Of a stretch of DNA of 64,000 bases, positions 8,183 to 17,014 are shown in pieces. The notes under the pieces are model-generated. The model saw nothing but the letters and a program-made list of their open reading frames with translations. It was not told the DNA's origin and ran no database searches. The translations under genes were made by a program, and so were the position numbers. The stretch is from an uncultured Bradyrhizobium sp. (lineage in GTDB: Bacteria > Pseudomonadota > Alphaproteobacteria > Rhizobiales > Xanthobacteraceae). The DNA lies in the NCBI RefSeq assembly GCF_936943645.1, contig NZ_CAKZJO010000105.1:37446-101445 (forward strand). Direction: 5' to 3'. Position 1 is the stretch's first letter; each line of letters begins with the position of its first letter.

Positions 8183-9406
8183 ATGCCCACGGAACGCTTT
8201 CAGTTCACAGGCGAAGGCGGCCATCAGCTCGCGGCCGCGCTGGAGTTGCCGGACGGCGAGCCCGCGGCCTACGCGCTGTTCGCGCATTGCTTCACCTGCG
8301 GCAAGGATGCGCTGGCGGCCAAGCGCATTGCGGTCGCGCTCGCCACCAAGGGCATTGCGGTGCTGCGCTTCGATTTCACCGGGCTTGGATCGAGTGAAGG
8401 CGATTTCGCCAATTCGACGTTCTCCTCCAACGTCGCCGATCTCGTCCGCGCAGCGGACCATCTGCGCCAGATCCGGAAAGCGCCGTCCCTGCTGATCGGC
8501 CACAGCCTCGGCGGCGCCGCGATCCTTGCTGCAGCCGGCCAGATTCCCGAAGCACGCGCCGTCGTGACCATCGCGGCGCCATCCGATCCCGCACACGTCA
8601 CGGGCCTGTTCAAGGAGCATCTCGACAACATCCGCGCGCAAGGCGAGGTCGAGGTGTCGCTTGCGGGCCGTCCGTTTCGGATCAGGCGCGAATTCGTCGA
8701 CGATGTCGCCGAGCACGAGCTGATGAAGGACATCACCGGTCTTCACAAGGCGCTGCTGATCCTGCAGTCCCCCGTCGACGACACCGTCGGGATCGACAAT
8801 GCAACGAAGATCTTCGTTGCCGCGAAGCACCCCAAAAGCTTCGTCTCGCTCGACCATGCCGATCATTTGCTGACCAAACCAGCCGATGCGCTCTATGCGG
8901 CCGACGTGATTGCAGCCTGGGTTAGCCGCTACATCGACACGGCGCCCCCCGCGAAGACGATGGACCTCCCGGAGGAGCCGCGGAAGGTCGTGGTGCAAGA
9001 GACCCGCAAGAGCAAGTTCAATCAGCTCATCACCGTCGGCCCCCATCACCTCGTCGCGGACGAGCCGGTCGCGGCCGGTGGAGAGGATGCAGGGCCGGGC
9101 CCATACGACTTCCTGCTGGCTGGCCTCGGGGCCTGCACCTCCATGACCATGCGTCTCTATGCCGACCGCAAATCGCTGCCGCTCGACCGCGTCACCGTCA
9201 CGCTGAAGCATTCCAAGATCTACGCCAAGGACTGTGCGGAGTGCGAGACGCGCGAGGGCATGCTCGACCAGATCGAACGCGACATCACGATCGACGGCGC
9301 ACTCGATGCCGAGCAGCGCAAGAAGCTGATGGAGATCGCGGACAAGTGCCCGGTGCACCGGACCCTGACGTCGGAGATCCGCATCGTGACGAAGGCCGTG
9401 GACTAG
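8183..9406 (+). CDS. Bifunctional alpha/beta hydrolase - OsmC-like peroxidase fusion
   Basis: 407 residues in two domains. Residues about 1-255 form an alpha/beta hydrolase with the nucleophile elbow GHSLGG (S108). Residues about 270-407 form an OsmC/Ohr-type domain with its two redox cysteines, C318 in GLGACTSM and C389 in DKCPVHRT. OsmC proteins reduce organic or lipid hydroperoxides with thiol electrons. The fusion suggests hydrolysis of an ester coupled to detoxification of a peroxide, or simply a stress function. It ends the P450 operon, 24 bp after the molybdoprotein, where it could deal with peroxides from uncoupled P450 turnover (inference). The same fusion is known in other Proteobacteria. 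Confidence 0.9.
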   Translation: MPTERFQFTGEGGHQLAAALELPDGEPAAYALFAHCFTCGKDALAAKRIAVALATKGIAVLRFDFTGLGSSEGDFANSTFSSNVADLVRAADHLRQIRKAPSLLIGHSLGGAAILAAAGQIPEARAVVTIAAPSDPAHVTGLFKEHLDNIRAQGEVEVSLAGRPFRIRREFVDDVAEHELMKDITGLHKALLILQSPVDDTVGIDNATKIFVAAKHPKSFVSLDHADHLLTKPADALYAADVIAAWVSRYIDTAPPAKTMDLPEEPRKVVVQETRKSKFNQLITVGPHHLVADEPVAAGGEDAGPGPYDFLLAGLGACTSMTMRLYADRKSLPLDRVTVTLKHSKIYAKDCAECETREGMLDQIERDITIDGALDAEQRKKLMEIADKCPVHRTLTSEIRIVTKAVD

Positions 9407-9410
9407 CAGA

Positions 9411-10841
9411 CTAGAAGCACGCGGCCATGGTCCGCAGCGCCGCGCTGATCTCGCTCTCGCGCCAGGCCGCAAAGCCGAGCAGCAGGCCGTGATCTTGCGG
9501 GTTGTTCAGCGCCAGGCTCGACAGGGCACGCGTCACCACTCCCGCCTCGATGAGCCGCTTGACCGCCGCCTGGTCGGCGCGGCCGCGATTGAGACGCGCC
9601 ACGAGCTGGATGCCGCCTGAAGGCACTTCAGCCGTGAGCACCTCACCGAGGTGACGCTGCAGTCCGTCCACGAGATGATCCCGGCGCGCGTGATAGAGCC
9701 GGCGCACCCGGCGCAGATGCGCGAGGAAATGCCCATCGGCGATAAACGCGGCCAGCGCTTCCTGGATGTGGCTCGAAGCGATCATTCCGATGTGGCGCTG
9801 TGCAATCTCAAACGTGCCGACCAGCGCCGGCGGTACGACGAGATAGCCGAGCCGGAGATCCGAGGTCATCGCTTTCGAAAATGTCCCGACGTAGAACACG
9901 CGGCCATGGGTGTCCAAGCCCTGCAACGCTGGCACGGGCCGGCTGTCATAGTGGAATTCGCCGTCGTAATCGTCCTCGACGATCCAGGTCTTGCCGGGTC
10001 GGCTTGCCCTGAGGAACTCGGTGCGGCGCGCCAGCGACATCAATCGTCCCGTCGGGTGCTGATGCGACGGCGTCATGAAGATGAGCTTTGGCGCGCTCAT
10101 TCCCGATGTCCACTGCATGCCCTGCTCGTCCAGCCGCATGCCCGTCACGCTCGCCCCGGAGGCACGGAACGCGGCCGCCGCACCGGGATAGCCGGGATCC
10201 TCGACCCCGACCTCGTCGCCGGGCACGATCAGCACGGCCGCAATCAATGTCAGCGCGGCCTGCGCGCTGGGCAGGATCAGGATCTGATCGACCGTGGCGC
10301 GAACGCCCCTGCTGGTCGCGAGGTAGTGTGCCAGCGCCTCGCAGAGGCGTGGGCGGTTGACCGGACCAATCTCACGCCGGGCCGCGAGCACCGCACTGCG
10401 ACGCAGGCAGCGCGCCCAGACTTCGTTCGGGAACTCTCGTGCGTCGCCATGTCCCGGACGCAACGGCCTGAACGGCGCCTGATAAGACAGCGGCCAATCC
10501 GCCTGCTTGAGCCTCGTAGCCCATGGGGAGAACGTCGGCCTTGCGGAACGCGCGGTGGATTTGGCGACCGCCGCACCATCACCGTGTCCGCCGCCGTCGA
10601 CCATCACCACCGGACGGCGACCATGCGATGCCGCGAGATATCCTTCCGCGGCGAGCTGCTCGAAAGCATAAGTGACCGTATTGCGCGATACGCCCAGATC
10701 TTCTGCAAGCCGGCGGCTCGACGGCAGCACGCGGCCTTTGCCGAGACGGCCGCTCGCGATCAGGTTTCGGAGTTGGCCCGTCAGTTGGGCCGCCAATCCC
10801 TCGTCGTCGCTCCGCTTCAGATCGATCAGCGCCGAGATCAT
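9411..10841 (-). CDS. MocR-type regulator (GntR HTH fused to class I aminotransferase)
   Basis: 476 residues from the ATG at 10841; the TTG at 10874 would place the start inside the operator region. A winged-helix GntR domain (LPSSRRLAEDLGVSRNTVTYAFEQLAAEGY) is followed by a full aminotransferase-like domain with EDDYDGEFHYD and the PLP lysine K323 in GTFSKAMTSDLRLGY. In PdxR, GabR and TauR the aminotransferase domain senses PLP and an amino compound. It is divergent from an EamA exporter with repeated CTGGCAC boxes in between, so it most likely regulates that exporter and itself. The effector is unknown. Confidence 0.9.
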   Translation of the reverse strand: MISALIDLKRSDDEGLAAQLTGQLRNLIASGRLGKGRVLPSSRRLAEDLGVSRNTVTYAFEQLAAEGYLAASHGRRPVVMVDGGGHGDGAAVAKSTARSARPTFSPWATRLKQADWPLSYQAPFRPLRPGHGDAREFPNEVWARCLRRSAVLAARREIGPVNRPRLCEALAHYLATSRGVRATVDQILILPSAQAALTLIAAVLIVPGDEVGVEDPGYPGAAAAFRASGASVTGMRLDEQGMQWTSGMSAPKLIFMTPSHQHPTGRLMSLARRTEFLRASRPGKTWIVEDDYDGEFHYDSRPVPALQGLDTHGRVFYVGTFSKAMTSDLRLGYLVVPPALVGTFEIAQRHIGMIASSHIQEALAAFIADGHFLAHLRRVRRLYHARRDHLVDGLQRHLGEVLTAEVPSGGIQLVARLNRGRADQAAVKRLIEAGVVTRALSSLALNNPQDHGLLLGFAAWRESEISAALRTMAACF

Positions 10842-10852
10842 GTCGTCCGAAA

Positions 10853-10897
10853 CTGGCACCCTATTCCTCTCCAATCTGGCACTTTTTCAGGTGCCAG
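10853..10897. promoter_or_regulatory. Putative MocR operator: two direct CTGGCAC repeats and one inverted copy
   Basis: CTGGCACC at 10853-10860 and CTGGCACT at 10876-10883 are direct repeats 23 bp apart, about two helical turns. GGTGCCAG at 10890-10897 is the inverted copy of the same box. Direct repeats with a CTGG core, sometimes with an added inverted copy, are how PdxR/TauR-like MocR regulators bind, because the two HTH domains of the head-to-tail dimer reach separated half-sites. The site is between the divergent regulator (start 10841) and exporter (start 10942). Confidence 0.7.
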
Positions 10898-10941
10898 CCA
10901 GGATGCTATCTCGCAGGCTGCATTGCTTCAAGGATTCTGCG

Positions 10942-11856
10942 ATGAACGCTCTCTCCCCCCGCGCGGCCGTCGGCCTGTTCCTGATCGTCGTGCTGGCCTG
11001 GGGCGTGAACTGGTCGGTGACGAAGCAGCTTGTCCAGCTCCTTCCGCCGCTATGGACGTCGGCGATCCGGAGCTGGATCGCGCTGGCCGGATTGTTCATG
11101 ATCCTCGGACTGAGCAACAATCTGGTGATCCCGGAGCGGCGCGACATTCCGGTGGTCCTCAGCGTGGCGCTGCTCCACATGACGATATTCTCGGTCCTTG
11201 TCGCGGCCGGCGTGCGCTTCCTGCCGGCGAGCAAGGCCATCGTGCTCGGCTACACCACGCCGCTCTGGGTCGCGATCGCTGCGCCGCTGCTGGGGAAGGA
11301 AACGCTGACGGCACCAAAGCTTGCCGGCGCCCTGCTCGGGCTGGTCGGGCTTGCCGTGATCCTGAACCCCGCCTCGATCGACTGGACCGACACCAACGTC
11401 GTGCTCGGCGCCGGCATGGTCATCCTGGCTGCGATCTCCTGGGCGGCGAACATCATCTATATCCGCGCGCATCGCTGGATCGCCTCGCCGCTCCAGCTTC
11501 TGATCTGGCAGGTGCTCGTCGCAACCATCGTACTGACTGTCAGCGCGCTGCTCGTCGAGGGCCTGCCGCACACGGGATGGTCGCCGCGGCTCGTGATGCT
11601 GTTCCTGTATTCCGGGCTGATCGGGTCGGCGCTGGCCTATTGGGCAATGTCGATGGTCAACAAGAGCATCTCGGCCCTGACGACGGCGCTCGGCACCACG
11701 GGAACGCCGCTCGTCGGCATTGCCAGCGCGGCGATCCTGCTCGGGGAGCCCATCGACTTGAGCCTTGCCATCGCAGCAGTGCTGATCGTCAGCGGCATCG
11801 GCCTTGCGACACTGGGAGACCGGCTGCTGCGCCGTCAGGCGGCCGCGAGCGGCTGA
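10942..11856 (+). CDS. EamA/RhaT-family drug/metabolite exporter (DMT)
   Basis: 304-residue inner-membrane protein with two EamA repeats and about ten membrane helices. The ATG at 10942 gives the canonical short N-terminus (FLIVVLAWGVNW); a longer open frame upstream would run through the operator. WAANIIYIRAH in the middle and GTTGTPLVGIASAAILLGE near the end are typical of the family. These proteins export amino acids, their derivatives or other small metabolites. Divergence from a MocR regulator, which senses amino compounds, suggests an amino-acid-like substrate. Its 3' end overlaps the convergent YeeE gene by 22 bp. Confidence 0.88.
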   Translation: MNALSPRAAVGLFLIVVLAWGVNWSVTKQLVQLLPPLWTSAIRSWIALAGLFMILGLSNNLVIPERRDIPVVLSVALLHMTIFSVLVAAGVRFLPASKAIVLGYTTPLWVAIAAPLLGKETLTAPKLAGALLGLVGLAVILNPASIDWTDTNVVLGAGMVILAAISWAANIIYIRAHRWIASPLQLLIWQVLVATIVLTVSALLVEGLPHTGWSPRLVMLFLYSGLIGSALAYWAMSMVNKSISALTTALGTTGTPLVGIASAAILLGEPIDLSLAIAAVLIVSGIGLATLGDRLLRRQAAASG

Positions 11857-12893
11857 ACGCGCAGCACGCCGCGCAGGCCCGCCGTCGTGCCGAGCAGAAT
11901 GCCGGCGAGCGCGACGAACGAGCCCAGCGCGAGCGTCGACATGCCCGTAAGCCCCTGCCCGATCGAGCAGCCGAACGCCATGACGCCGCCGATTCCCATC
12001 AGCGCGGCACCGCTGCCCGAGCGCAGCATGTGGCGCGGCGAGGAATAGCCCTCCAGCTTGAAGCGGCCGGTAGCGAGCGCGGTGATGAGGCTGCCGGCGA
12101 AGACGCCGGCAACCGTCGCGATGCCGAAGTTCAGCGACAGGCCGGTGGAGAGCATGGCGTATTGCAGCGCGTCCGCAATCGGCGCGATGAAGGTGAGCGA
12201 GGTCACGGGAACCGGATTGAAGTCGTCGGCGCCGAGATAACCGGTGGCGTACCAGCCGGCAGCAACGAGGAGACCGATGCTGATCCCCGCGGCGATCTGG
12301 CCGGGTGAGCGACGGAAGGCCGGATGCGCGAAAGCGAACAGGACCAGCGCGACCGCTATCGCCGCGGCAGCAAGCGCCCGCGACAGTGCGTCCCCCAGAC
12401 CGAGCGTCGCCAGCAAGGACGGCAGCGAGTTCGCGTTGACCGTGGTTTGCGAGGCCTGAACCAGCGCGATGCGCGCCGGCGCGATCAGGCCCTTGAGCGT
12501 CATCTGCGCGGCGATGGCCAACACGATCACGACGACGAAGGAACGCAGATTGCCGCGCCCGAGCAGCACCAGTGCGCGCGAGCCGCAGCCGTTCGACAGC
12601 ACCATGCCGTAACCGAACAGCAGGCCGCCGAGAAACAGCACCGGCACCGAGAATGACGGCTGCAGATAGATCGTCTTGCCGAGGTCGACCATGCCGTTGC
12701 CCGCGAGGAACTGGCTCGCGGCGATCGCAACCGCGATTGCCAGCGCATAGGTCCGCACCAGCCGCCCGTCTCCCTCGGCCAGCCAGCCGCGCATGCTGCT
12801 CATCAGGCAGAAGCCGCTGAGAAGGCCGACCGCGCCATAGGTCAAGCCAATGACGAGGCCTGCCAGGATGACGAATTGTGCGGGCGATTCCAT
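11835..12893 (-). CDS. YeeE/YedE-family (sulphur transport domain) membrane protein
   Basis: 352-residue multi-pass membrane protein with the two conserved cysteine motifs of the family, SNGCGSRALVLLGRGNLRS in the first half and FGCSIGQGLTGMS in the second. Some YeeE proteins (TsuA) import thiosulfate through conserved cysteines; others are linked to selenium or unknown sulfur compounds. The ATG at 12893 lies 2 bp downstream of the stop of the oxidoreductase gene, so the two are one transcript. No TusA-like partner gene is adjacent, which leaves the substrate open. Confidence 0.85.
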   Translation of the reverse strand: MESPAQFVILAGLVIGLTYGAVGLLSGFCLMSSMRGWLAEGDGRLVRTYALAIAVAIAASQFLAGNGMVDLGKTIYLQPSFSVPVLFLGGLLFGYGMVLSNGCGSRALVLLGRGNLRSFVVVIVLAIAAQMTLKGLIAPARIALVQASQTTVNANSLPSLLATLGLGDALSRALAAAAIAVALVLFAFAHPAFRRSPGQIAAGISIGLLVAAGWYATGYLGADDFNPVPVTSLTFIAPIADALQYAMLSTGLSLNFGIATVAGVFAGSLITALATGRFKLEGYSSPRHMLRSGSGAALMGIGGVMAFGCSIGQGLTGMSTLALGSFVALAGILLGTTAGLRGVLRVQPLAAA

Positions 12894-12895
12894 GA

Positions 12896-13900
12896 TTACG
12901 GCTTGAGGATCACGCGATCCCGCGAAGAGCCGGCGACGGCGACATAAGCCGCTTTGGCACTCTCCAGCGGATAGACGGCATTTGCCTTGATCGGAAACGG
13001 CTTCAGGTGACTGCTCGCAAAGCCCGGGCCGAGGTCGCGCAGCACCGCGCCTGTCGCCGTCGAGGACAGGCCGAGCGTATCGATGCCGACATAGGTGTGC
13101 TGTCCCCGGTAGAATTCGAGGATGTTGAACTGCACGATACGGTCGATCGCGGCAATCAGGATCTGGCGGCCGCGCAACGCGAGCGACTTGTGCGCGGCCT
13201 GGAAATAGGGATCGCCGACCGTATTGAAGACGATGTCGGCACCTTTGCCACCGGTCAACTCGCGAACGCGCACCGCAACGTCGACCGCGGAGGCATCGAT
13301 CACCTCAACCGGCGCGTTGCTGTGACCTTCGTAGGCCTCTGCCTTGCGCACCACGCCGATGACGCTTGCGCCCTGCCATGTCGCGATCTGGACCGCGGCC
13401 TGGCCGACCTTGCCGTTGACGCCGAACACCAGCACGGTGTCGCCGGGCTTCGGCAAGCCTGCGCGGCGAAAGCCTTCCATCGCGGTGACGAAAGGCACGC
13501 CGATGCCGGCAGCCTCCTCCCACGACACCGTCTTCGGCTTCTCCACCGCGGCATCGGCCTCGACCACGAGATGGCTGGCATGGGTGCCGTCGCGGCGGAT
13601 GCCGAGATCGCCGGAGGAGCCGAACACCTCGCGGCCGACCGTGCCAGCCGGCCCGTCGATGACGACGCCGGCATAATCGCGACCCGGGGTACGGGGGAAC
13701 ACGGCATAAGGCATCAGCCCCGTCGCGGCCTTCACGTCGGATGGGTTGACGGCCGCAGCCTTCACCTCGATCAGGAGATCGTTCGGCCCGCGCGTGAGCG
13801 TATGGCGCTCGACCAACGGCGCAAGCGCGGCGGCGTTCTCGGCCTTGGCATTGAGGCGTACGCAGCGCGCTTCGAGGGATTTGGCATCAGCTGGCGACAT
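12896..13900 (-). CDS. MDR-superfamily quinone reductase-like oxidoreductase
   Basis: 334-residue NAD(P)H-dependent medium-chain dehydrogenase/reductase of the quinone reductase/zeta-crystallin type. AAAVNPSDVKAATG near the N-terminus, the nucleotide-binding VFGVNGKVGQAAVQIA and the later GADIVFNTVGDPY are characteristic. The structural and catalytic zinc cysteines of alcohol dehydrogenases are absent. The ATG at 13900 sits directly after a terminator hairpin and its T-run (13901-13925), leaving no good ribosome-binding site; translation may be weak or leaderless. It overlaps functionally with nothing obvious and is coupled to the YeeE gene downstream. Confidence 0.85.
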   Translation of the reverse strand: MSPADAKSLEARCVRLNAKAENAAALAPLVERHTLTRGPNDLLIEVKAAAVNPSDVKAATGLMPYAVFPRTPGRDYAGVVIDGPAGTVGREVFGSSGDLGIRRDGTHASHLVVEADAAVEKPKTVSWEEAAGIGVPFVTAMEGFRRAGLPKPGDTVLVFGVNGKVGQAAVQIATWQGASVIGVVRKAEAYEGHSNAPVEVIDASAVDVAVRVRELTGGKGADIVFNTVGDPYFQAAHKSLALRGRQILIAAIDRIVQFNILEFYRGQHTYVGIDTLGLSSTATGAVLRDLGPGFASSHLKPFPIKANAVYPLESAKAAYVAVAGSSRDRVILKP

Positions 13901-13925
13901 GAAAAGACCCGCGATTTCTCGCGGG
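13901..13925 (-). terminator. Rho-independent terminator at the end of the paa cluster
   Basis: On the minus strand a 7-bp stem CCCGCGA/TCGCGGG with a GAAA tetraloop is followed by TCTTTTC. It lies 56 bp past the paaK stop and immediately before the ATG of the quinone-reductase gene. It should end the phenylacetate transcript, with some read-through into the next gene. Confidence 0.7.
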
Positions 13926-13980
13926 CCTTGTCGCCTCTGGGGCCGGTCAAGTCAACCGCCCGGCTCATGGGGGCTAAAGG

Positions 13981-15309
13981 CTAGTCCTTTGGCCGCTTGT
14001 CGTAGAGCCGCTTGGCCTTGCCGAGCGAGCGTTCCAGCGTGTCAGGGGGCACGATCTGAACCTTCGAGCTGATCCCGATCGTGTTCTTGATGTGGGTCGA
14101 GATCCGGTCGGCGTGGTCGATGAGGCCCCTCCCGTCCCAGCTTTCCGACCGCGCCTCGGCGATGATGGTCAGCTCGTCCATGCGGCCCTCGCGGGTCAGC
14201 TCCAGGATGAAGTGACCGCCGCACCAGTCGGTCGCGAGCAGCACTTCCTCGATCTGGGTCGGGAACAGGTTGACGCCGCGCAGGATGATCATGTCGTCCG
14301 AGCGCCCGGTCACCTTTTCCATGCGACGCATGCCCGGCCGTGCCGTGCCAGGCAACAGCCGCGTCAGGTCGCGGGTGCGATAGCGGATCACCGGAAAGGC
14401 TTCCTTGGTCAGCGAGGTGAAGACCAGCTCGCCCTTCTCACCGTCAGGCAGCACCGCGCCGGTCTCGGGGTCGATCACCTCGGGGTAGAAATGGTCCTCC
14501 CAGATGTGGAGGCCGTCCTTGGTCTCGATGCATTCCTGCGCGACGCCCGGGCCGATCACCTCTGACAGGCCATAGATGTCGGTCGCATCCATGTCGAAGG
14601 CGTCCTCGATCTCGCCGCGCATGGCATTGGTCCAGGGCTCGGCGCCGAAGATGCCGACCTTGAGCGAGCATTCACGAGGGTCGAGCTTCTGGCGCTTGAA
14701 CTCGTCGAGGATCGCCAGCATGTAGCTGGGCGTCACCGTGATGATATCGGGCCGGAAGTCGTTGATGAGCTGGACCTGCCGCTCGGTCATGCCGCCGGAG
14801 ATCGGCACCACCGTGCACCCCAGCTTCTCGGCGCCGTAGTGCACGCCGAGACCGCCGGTGAAGAGACCATAGCCATAGGCATTGTGAATGATCATGCCGG
14901 TGCGGCCGCCGGCGGCGCGGATCGAGCGCGCCATCACCTCCGACCAGGTGTCGATGTCTCTTTGCGTATATCCGACCACGATCGGCTTGCCGGTCGTGCC
15001 AGAGGAGGCGTGCACGCGCACCAGCTTCTCGCGCGGCACGGCGAACATGTTGAAGGGATAGTTGTCGCGCAAATCCGTTTTCACCGTGAACGGAAATTTC
15101 GCGAGATCCGCGAGCTCGCGAAAATCGGACGGATGCACGCCGGCCTTGTCGAACGCCTTGCGATAATGCGCGACATTGTCATAGGCGTGCTTCAGCGACC
15201 AGGCCAGCCGCTGCTTCTGCAGCGTCATGATCTCGTCACGCGAGGCGCGCTCATGCGCGTCCATCTCGGCGTTATAGAAGCCGCTTTCCTTGAGCCTCGT
15301 CAAAGCCAT
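13981..15309 (-). CDS. paaK: Phenylacetate-CoA ligase
   Basis: 442-residue AMP-forming ligase that converts phenylacetate, ATP and CoA into phenylacetyl-CoA, the entry step of the aerobic hybrid phenylacetate pathway. The ATP-binding P-loop SSGTTGKP is at 102-109. AYGYGLFTGGLGVHYGAEKLGC and the adenylate-binding DIYGLSEVIGPGVA are diagnostic of PaaK. Length matches the family (about 430-440). It is the last gene of the minus-strand paa cluster, 42 bp after paaI. Confidence 0.96.
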   Translation of the reverse strand: MALTRLKESGFYNAEMDAHERASRDEIMTLQKQRLAWSLKHAYDNVAHYRKAFDKAGVHPSDFRELADLAKFPFTVKTDLRDNYPFNMFAVPREKLVRVHASSGTTGKPIVVGYTQRDIDTWSEVMARSIRAAGGRTGMIIHNAYGYGLFTGGLGVHYGAEKLGCTVVPISGGMTERQVQLINDFRPDIITVTPSYMLAILDEFKRQKLDPRECSLKVGIFGAEPWTNAMRGEIEDAFDMDATDIYGLSEVIGPGVAQECIETKDGLHIWEDHFYPEVIDPETGAVLPDGEKGELVFTSLTKEAFPVIRYRTRDLTRLLPGTARPGMRRMEKVTGRSDDMIILRGVNLFPTQIEEVLLATDWCGGHFILELTREGRMDELTIIAEARSESWDGRGLIDHADRISTHIKNTIGISSKVQIVPPDTLERSLGKAKRLYDKRPKD

Positions 15310-15351
15310 CCTCGCTTCCCCACAACATTGATTGGTTCTTTTCTTGGTTGG

Positions 15352-15801
15352 TTATTCGTCCCGCGCCGGCAACCATGTGCCGGGAATGACGCGCGAGTGC
15401 CCGCGGAATTCCGCGATGACGACATCGCCGGCGGTGACGCGCACGTCATAGATGCCGGAGCGTCCGCCGCGCGTGATCTCGCGCGCTTTCGCAACGAGGC
15501 GATCACCGAGCTTGCCGGGCCTGATGAAGGTGATCTGGCCCTGCGCGGCAACAACGCGGTCATTGTGCGAGTTGCACGCGAACGCAAAGGCGGAATCGGC
15601 CAGCGTGAAGATGAAGCCGCCATGGGCGATGCGCTGGCCGTTGACCATGTCCGGCCGCACCGTCATTGCCAGCGTCGCATAGCCCGGGCCGACCTCGACG
15701 ATCTCCATGCCGAGCCCCTTGGACGCATCGTCCTCCGCCCACATCGCCTCAGTGCAAGCGCGGGCAACATCGTCAGGCGACAAAGCAGCTTTGAGGTTCA
15801 C
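15352..15801 (-). CDS. paaI: Hydroxyphenylacetyl-CoA thioesterase
   Basis: 149 residues from a GTG at 15801 with GGGAGAGG upstream; a GTG at 15828 would add nine residues but has no ribosome-binding site. Hotdog-fold thioesterase with the PaaI active-site segment HGGFIFTLADSAFAFACNSH; H60 starts the motif and D69 corresponds to the catalytic aspartate of PaaI. It hydrolyses ring-hydroxylated phenylacetyl-CoA or stalled pathway intermediates, releasing trapped CoA. Position between paaE and paaK fits this role. Confidence 0.93.
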   Translation of the reverse strand: MNLKAALSPDDVARACTEAMWAEDDASKGLGMEIVEVGPGYATLAMTVRPDMVNGQRIAHGGFIFTLADSAFAFACNSHNDRVVAAQGQITFIRPGKLGDRLVAKAREITRGGRSGIYDVRVTAGDVVIAEFRGHSRVIPGTWLPARDE

Positions 15802-15902
15802 GCGCCTCTCCCGGTCAAATGCTTGCACATGATGTTCTGCTGGTTGGCCAAGACTGTCAAATAATGCGACGCATTTGCATTCTCGGGCCCTGATACGCCC
15901 GA

Positions 15903-16985
15903 TCAGACATGGTCATAATCGACCACGACGCGCTCCGACGACGGCTTGGCCTGGCAGGTCAGGACAAAGCCCGCCTTCAGTTCCCAAGGCTCCAGCGAAT
16001 AATTGATGTCCATCGGCGCCTCGCCCTCGACCAGCTTGGCGCGGCAGGTCGAGCACATGCCGCCCTTACAGGCGAACGGCAGATCGACGCCGGCGCGCAG
16101 CGCGGCATCGAGGATGGCCTCGTCTTCGGCGACCGGCACGTCGCGGCGCTTGCCGTCGATGATCAGCGAGGCGATCGCCTTCGGCGGCGCATCGGGTGCA
16201 ACCGCTTTCTTCGGCCGCGGCTTGCCGCCGAATTCGGAGACGAAACGCTCGACATGAATGCGGTCTTCCGTGATGCCGAGCTCGCGGCAGGTCGTCTCGA
16301 TATCCTCGCTCATGCCAAGAGGACCACAGATGTAGACATGATCGACACTTCCCGCCGGCACCAGCGAGCGCAGCAGCACCCTCACCTTGTCGCCGTCGAG
16401 CCGGCCATGCAGGATCGGGATGTCCTGGTCCTCGCCGGAGATGACGTGAAAGATCGAGAGGCGATCGATGAAGCGGTCCTTCAGCTCCTCCAGCGCTTCG
16501 AGGAACATGATGTTGTCGGTGGTGCGGTTGCCGTAGAACAGGAAGAAGCGGCTCTCCGGCTCGCGCGCGAGCACGCCCTTCACGATCGACAGGATCGGCG
16601 TGATGCCGGAGCCTGCGGCGAAGCCGACATGGATACGGCCTGCATCGGCGGGTGGAACCACGCCGAAGCGTCCGGTCGGCGTCATCACGTCGAGTTCGTC
16701 GCCGCATCTGAGGTCTTCGGCGGCCCAATTCGAAAACGCGCCGCCATCGACCTTCTTCACGGCGATGCGGATCTCGCCATCCTGCGGGCCGGAACAGATC
16801 GAATAGGAGCGGCGCACCTCTTCTCCGTCGAGCGTGGTGCGGAGCGTCAGGTACTGGCCGGGCGTGAAGGCATAGTCGCGGGCGAGTTCGCCCGGAATGG
16901 CGAAAGTCATCGAAACGGCGTCAGCCGCCTCGCGGCGGAGATCGTTGACGGCCAGGCGATGGAAGCGGGGTGCGGCTGCTGACAT
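15903..16985 (-). CDS. paaE: Phenylacetyl-CoA epoxidase reductase subunit
   Basis: 360-residue NAD(P)H:acceptor reductase of the PaaABCE monooxygenase. An N-terminal FAD-binding ferredoxin-reductase module (RRSYSICSGPQDGEIRIAVK, then AGSGITPILSIVKG) is followed by a C-terminal plant-type [2Fe-2S] domain whose ligands are spaced C-x4-C-x2-C-x29-C beginning at FACKGGMCSTC. It passes electrons to the di-iron centre of PaaA. It is separated from paaD by 136 bp containing a palindromic repeat, so its expression may be uncoupled from paaABCD. Confidence 0.95.
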   Translation of the reverse strand: MSAAAPRFHRLAVNDLRREAADAVSMTFAIPGELARDYAFTPGQYLTLRTTLDGEEVRRSYSICSGPQDGEIRIAVKKVDGGAFSNWAAEDLRCGDELDVMTPTGRFGVVPPADAGRIHVGFAAGSGITPILSIVKGVLAREPESRFFLFYGNRTTDNIMFLEALEELKDRFIDRLSIFHVISGEDQDIPILHGRLDGDKVRVLLRSLVPAGSVDHVYICGPLGMSEDIETTCRELGITEDRIHVERFVSEFGGKPRPKKAVAPDAPPKAIASLIIDGKRRDVPVAEDEAILDAALRAGVDLPFACKGGMCSTCRAKLVEGEAPMDINYSLEPWELKAGFVLTCQAKPSSERVVVDYDHV

Positions 16986-17014
16986 CAGAAATATCCTAGC
17001 TCGGTCTCACTGCC

